A stretch of 10,520 bases of DNA, from assembly GCA_002410555.1 (NCBI GenBank), contig DHSR01000044.1, forward strand, positions 1 to 10,520, in the 5' to 3' direction. The notes beneath the pieces were generated by a model. That model saw nothing but the letters and a program-made list of their open reading frames with translations. It did no database searches and was not told where the DNA came from. Numbering within the stretch: position 1 is the first letter of the stretch; every line of letters begins with the position of its first letter. The position numbers and the translations under genes were made by a program. The stretch is from Bacteroidales bacterium UBA5281. GTDB lineage: Bacteria; Bacteroidota; Bacteroidia; Bacteroidales; Lentimicrobiaceae. This document shows positions 7,882 to 10,520 of this stretch, in pieces.

Positions 7882-10161
7882 TCAGTTTCCGGCAATTACA
7901 AGCCTGCCTATGGAGGTTTGTCCCGTTTCATCCATGCTTACTACAAGATAAAGCCCCGGCCTGAGATGGGCTACCTCTAATTTTATTTCACCGGCAGCAT
8001 TGGCTTTTGGATGCATAATCCTGTCAAGCACCGCCCCCTGAACATTACAAATGGTTATGGAAACAGGGATTTCGTTTTCTCCCGTTTTTAAGATTACCGA
8101 TCCGTTGGCCGGATTTGGGTAGAGTAACAGTTCGGTATGCCATGTGCGCCAGGTTGCGCTTTCCATCCAGTCCATGATCAGGTCAAGATTCAGCTGCTGA
8201 CCGGGCAAAAGATAAACCGGGTAATAAAGATAACCAAACATATTCCAGTGTACTTCCAGGTTAACCCACCCTGTATCAGCCACAATCCGGTAATATGCAC
8301 TATCGTCAGAATAAACCACCTGGTCGCCGAAACGTATTTCCGCTCCGGGTGCTTTTTCTATCAGGTATACCCAGTCTATATAGGTATATCCTTCAATGGT
8401 TGCGGTGGAATCAATAGCTGGTGGCCTAATGGTATAGCCAATGGCATCCAGATCAAATCCGGCATCCGGCACCTGGCTTTGCCCCACACCTGAATCTTTA
8501 ATTTTAAGGTATCTGGCCTGAGGCAGCCCGGTAGGTTCCAGTTCAAAAACTTCATTTCCGGTTCCATGTCCCATCAGTATCCAGGGCCCGTCGGGAGTGG
8601 TACCGGCCATTACCATATAACCTTCAGGCGTATTGTCATTTTCAAAAACTTCAACCTCGGGGCCATCTCCCTGTGTGATGGTATCGCATAAATCAATGAT
8701 GGCATAACCATTTTTGCCGAGTGAATAACGTACTTCATCGGGTGGGCCCAACGCACCCATGGTATTGCCTTCATCCTGTGGATTGTTGCCTGGAATGTAG
8801 GTGGAGATGATTCTCCAGGCGAAGCGACCTGCTTCTTCGGGAAGCGCAACATCCAGGGTAGTAGCCTGATTGTCCACAACCACTACATTTTCAAAAATTC
8901 TTGTTTGATGTCCGGCTGCCACTATCCTTAGGGTATAATTTCCCGCTGGTAAAAACTTATGGAAATCGCCCACCACCGGATCATTGTTAATACACATAAA
9001 GTCATCCACAAAGATAAGTGCCGGAATGGGTTTGCTGGTGATGGAATCCCGAACTACCCCCTGAATGCCGTAGCCGGCCATTTCCACCATTTTAAGCATT
9101 GAAGGTTTGTTTTTCAGATAGATGGGAACTATTTGCGCGGCAGGCGGCTGTTTGCTGAGCGATAACTCTACCGACCAACTGATGCTGCCCATAGCGCCAT
9201 ATCCAAAATCCTTGGTACTCCCATTTATTGCATACATGCCATTGTAGCCCTGACCATAGGGAAGATTGGTATATCCGGAGGTCTGTGCGTATAACTGAGC
9301 CAATTGCAGGTGGTGCTGTGCATCGCGTGTAGGTGCCGACCGGTAACTCCATGGAAAGCTGATGTATTCGGTACCGCTGTGGTAACTGCAATGGATCACA
9401 AACTGATTGTCCATCAGCAATTTCCGGTAAGCTTTGGTCTCCGGTTGGCTGAAAGGACCGGAACTGTTGCCCTCCCCATTCCACATATAGCCACAATCGC
9501 GGTTGAGGTCCACCCCGAAACTATTGTAGCGTGTCATATATTTTCTTCCGTAAGGATTCACGCAATAATAAATCCATATTTCTCTGTTATTGATCAATTC
9601 TGTAATATTGGCATCATAGCCATAGTCATAACAAAGATCGCGGGCAAAGCGGATCAGGTTCTCCGGTCCGCCCAGTTCGTCTCCATGAATGCCACCATCG
9701 AAAAGTACTTCGGCTTCATTCTCGTCAAGGTGGACATTATCACTTATTTTCAACGCTTTTAGCTCATTCATGCCAGTGCCTATGCCCATGGAAACAACCT
9801 GGCAGATGTCCGGAAAATTTACTGCCAGACTGTCTGCAATGGCGTGCAACTGCTCCACCGTATAATAGCCATTGGGTACACCGCGTTCTCCCATGGCTGC
9901 TGACTTTGCATTCAGGTCTTCAACTTCCACTTCGCATCGTATCCCTTGATGTTGAAGTTCAGAAAGTTCATCGGGAATAAGGTAACAGCGGACGAAATCA
10001 CCGGCTGTTTCACCGTTTATGTTATTTGTCATTACAAAGTCAGCCTGGGCTTGGTTTTCTATAAAAACCCTTACCTGCATTTCACCCTGCCGCCAGGGCT
10101 GCTGTGCCTTAATTACAAAGGTGGTTAACACCAAAAAGATAAAGAGTAAAGAGCTGCGCAT
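7882..10161 (-). CDS. M14 zinc carboxypeptidase with T9SS type A sorting domain
   Basis: Secreted metallocarboxypeptidase, 759 residues, removing C-terminal residues from peptides. The start is placed at ATG 10161, which begins a normal leader (MRSSLLFIF...KA, cut before Gln20); the longer frame would need a TTG at 10185. After a short propeptide-like segment the M14 domain (about 95-362) has the complete active site: zinc ligands H159 and E162 in IHGDELGG and H261 in YHSG; substrate residues R211, N220 and R221 (DLNRD); catalytic Tyr310 and Glu332 (WSVELS). The residue matching position 255 of pancreatic carboxypeptidases is Lys317. Then come a transthyretin-like regulatory domain (about 365-443), a discoidin-like beta-sandwich (about 446-579, with GPEVEVFEN and AGFDLDAIGY), another small beta domain (about 588-670) and the sorting domain (LLLYPNPANG, LRPGLYLVV). 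The architecture recalls the T9SS carboxypeptidase CPG70 of Porphyromonas. No terminator separates it from the C25 gene. Confidence 0.93.
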   Translation of the reverse strand: MRSSLLFIFLVLTTFVIKAQQPWRQGEMQVRVFIENQAQADFVMTNNINGETAGDFVRCYLIPDELSELQHQGIRCEVEVEDLNAKSAAMGERGVPNGYYTVEQLHAIADSLAVNFPDICQVVSMGIGTGMNELKALKISDNVHLDENEAEVLFDGGIHGDELGGPENLIRFARDLCYDYGYDANITELINNREIWIYYCVNPYGRKYMTRYNSFGVDLNRDCGYMWNGEGNSSGPFSQPETKAYRKLLMDNQFVIHCSYHSGTEYISFPWSYRSAPTRDAQHHLQLAQLYAQTSGYTNLPYGQGYNGMYAINGSTKDFGYGAMGSISWSVELSLSKQPPAAQIVPIYLKNKPSMLKMVEMAGYGIQGVVRDSITSKPIPALIFVDDFMCINNDPVVGDFHKFLPAGNYTLRIVAAGHQTRIFENVVVVDNQATTLDVALPEEAGRFAWRIISTYIPGNNPQDEGNTMGALGPPDEVRYSLGKNGYAIIDLCDTITQGDGPEVEVFENDNTPEGYMVMAGTTPDGPWILMGHGTGNEVFELEPTGLPQARYLKIKDSGVGQSQVPDAGFDLDAIGYTIRPPAIDSTATIEGYTYIDWVYLIEKAPGAEIRFGDQVVYSDDSAYYRIVADTGWVNLEVHWNMFGYLYYPVYLLPGQQLNLDLIMDWMESATWRTWHTELLLYPNPANGSVILKTGENEIPVSITICNVQGAVLDRIMHPKANAAGEIKLEVAHLRPGLYLVVSMDETGQTSIGRLVIAGN

Positions 10162-10252
10162 AAGAGTAATTTTAAGATTGGCCAAAGAGGGGGTAAACTT
10201 AAGAAATATTTATGGTTGAATCCATTGGTTGTGGGATTATTTTTCTGGTTTT
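10162..10252. other. Intergenic leader region upstream of the M14 carboxypeptidase gene
   Basis: No gene is seen. On the minus strand TAAGTTTA (10201-10194) matches seven of eight positions of TAnnTTTG and would give a leader of about 30 bases, but no convincing TTTG lies at the right distance upstream, so the promoter of the M14 gene remains unlocated. No Shine-Dalgarno sequence precedes the ATG at 10161. Confidence 0.25.
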
Positions 10253-10284
10253 CTATCTCCTTATCTCCCCGTCCCCTTGTCCCT
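10253..10284. repeat. Octamer tandem repeat, left block (4 units)
   Basis: Four consecutive 8-base units fitting YYRTCYCC or a near variant: CTATCTCC, TTATCTCC, CCGTCCCC, TTGTCCCT. The block is pyrimidine-rich on the + strand and stops one base before the heptamer array. The same unit reappears in the same orientation on the other side of that array at 10484. Confidence 0.8.
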
Positions 10285-10285
10285 T

Positions 10286-10465
10286 TTGGTCTTTGGTTGT
10301 TGGTCTTTGGTTGTTGGTCTTTGGTCTTTGGTCTTTAGAAGTTGGAAGTTGGAGGTTAGAGGTTGGAGGTTAGAAGTTGGAAGTTAGAAGTTGGAGGTTA
10401 GAAGTTGGAGGTTAGAGGTTGGAGGTTAGAGGTTAGAGGTTAGAGGTTAGAGGTTGGAAATTAGA
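10286..10465. repeat. Heptamer tandem array, two sequence families in one register
   Basis: About 25.7 units of 7 bases with the invariant-looking frame TTRGnnn. Units 1-7 (10286-10334) are TTGGTCT or TTGGTTG, alternating at first and then uniform. From 10335 the family changes to TTRGARG (TTAGAAG, TTGGAAG, TTGGAGG, TTAGAGG) with no shift in register, and ends in a more homogeneous run of TTAGAGG near 10424-10451. Stops occur in the frames as read, so it is not coding. The + strand is rich in G and poor in C. Confidence 0.92.
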
Positions 10466-10483
10466 ACCCTGAATAATATCCCT

Positions 10484-10520
10484 TTGTCTCCTTATCTCTT
10501 TATCTCCTTATCTCCATGTC
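10484..10520. repeat. Octamer tandem repeat, right block, continues past window
   Basis: TTGTCTCC, TTATCTCT, TTATCTCC, TTATCTCC and the start of a fifth unit (ATGTC) at the window end. It is the same 8-base unit and orientation as the block at 10253-10284, so the heptamer array is bracketed by octamer blocks. An 18-base non-repetitive segment (10466-10483) lies between it and the heptamers. Confidence 0.8.

Noticed and set aside
10162..10185. TTG start for the M14 gene, adding eight residues (MANLKITL in track-style translation)
   Set aside because: The codon is TTG, and the ATG at 10161 starts a normal signal peptide; the extra residues only lengthen the leader.
10194..10201. TAAGTTTA as a promoter element for the M14 gene
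   Set aside because: One mismatch to TAnnTTTG and no TTTG at the right distance; kept only as a low-confidence note.
10286..10465. Heptamer array as a CRISPR array
   Set aside because: Units are 7 bases, back to back, with no spacers and no cas gene.

Overview
The window comes from a Bacteroidota (Bacteroidetes) chromosome, probably an environmental or uncultured member. All four genes encode large exported proteins ending in a Type IX secretion system (T9SS) type A sorting domain: a PNP motif, a G-x-hydrophobic beta strand, a SGxY or PGxY turn and a basic tail. T9SS is confined to this phylum. Leaders of the form MKxxF...AQ, the lack of Shine-Dalgarno sequences and one good match to the Bacteroidota promoter (TTTG, spacer, TAnnTTTG) agree. 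Genus cannot be read from the sequence.

Layout. Positions 2-2548 (+) hold the 3' part of a parallel beta-helix surface protein whose start lies outside the window. A strong GC hairpin (2561-2587) separates it from 2603-4234 (+), a secreted protein with propeller-like repeats and a T9SS tail. A 125-base gap separates this from two minus-strand genes that converge on it: a gingipain-like C25 cysteine peptidase (7800-4360) and, upstream of it in the same direction, an M14 zinc carboxypeptidase (10161-7882). The C25 gene has its own promoter candidate in the 81-base gap. The M14 gene is best started at the ATG at 10161, not at a TTG 24 bases upstream. From 10162 to the end there is no gene. From 10253 this stretch is a composite tandem array: four octamers, about 25 heptamers with an internal change of sequence family but no loss of register, then a second set of the same octamers running off the window.

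How the genes may work together. The endopeptidase and the carboxypeptidase form a plausible secreted protein-digestion pair, one making new C-termini and the other trimming them, both anchored or released through T9SS. The two plus-strand proteins look like surface or adhesive cargo. No T9SS machinery gene, defence system, RNA gene or transposase is visible. I did not find a clearly new biological system. The best leads are the composite repeat array and a lysine in the predicted S1' pocket of the M14 enzyme that suggests an acidic C-terminal preference.
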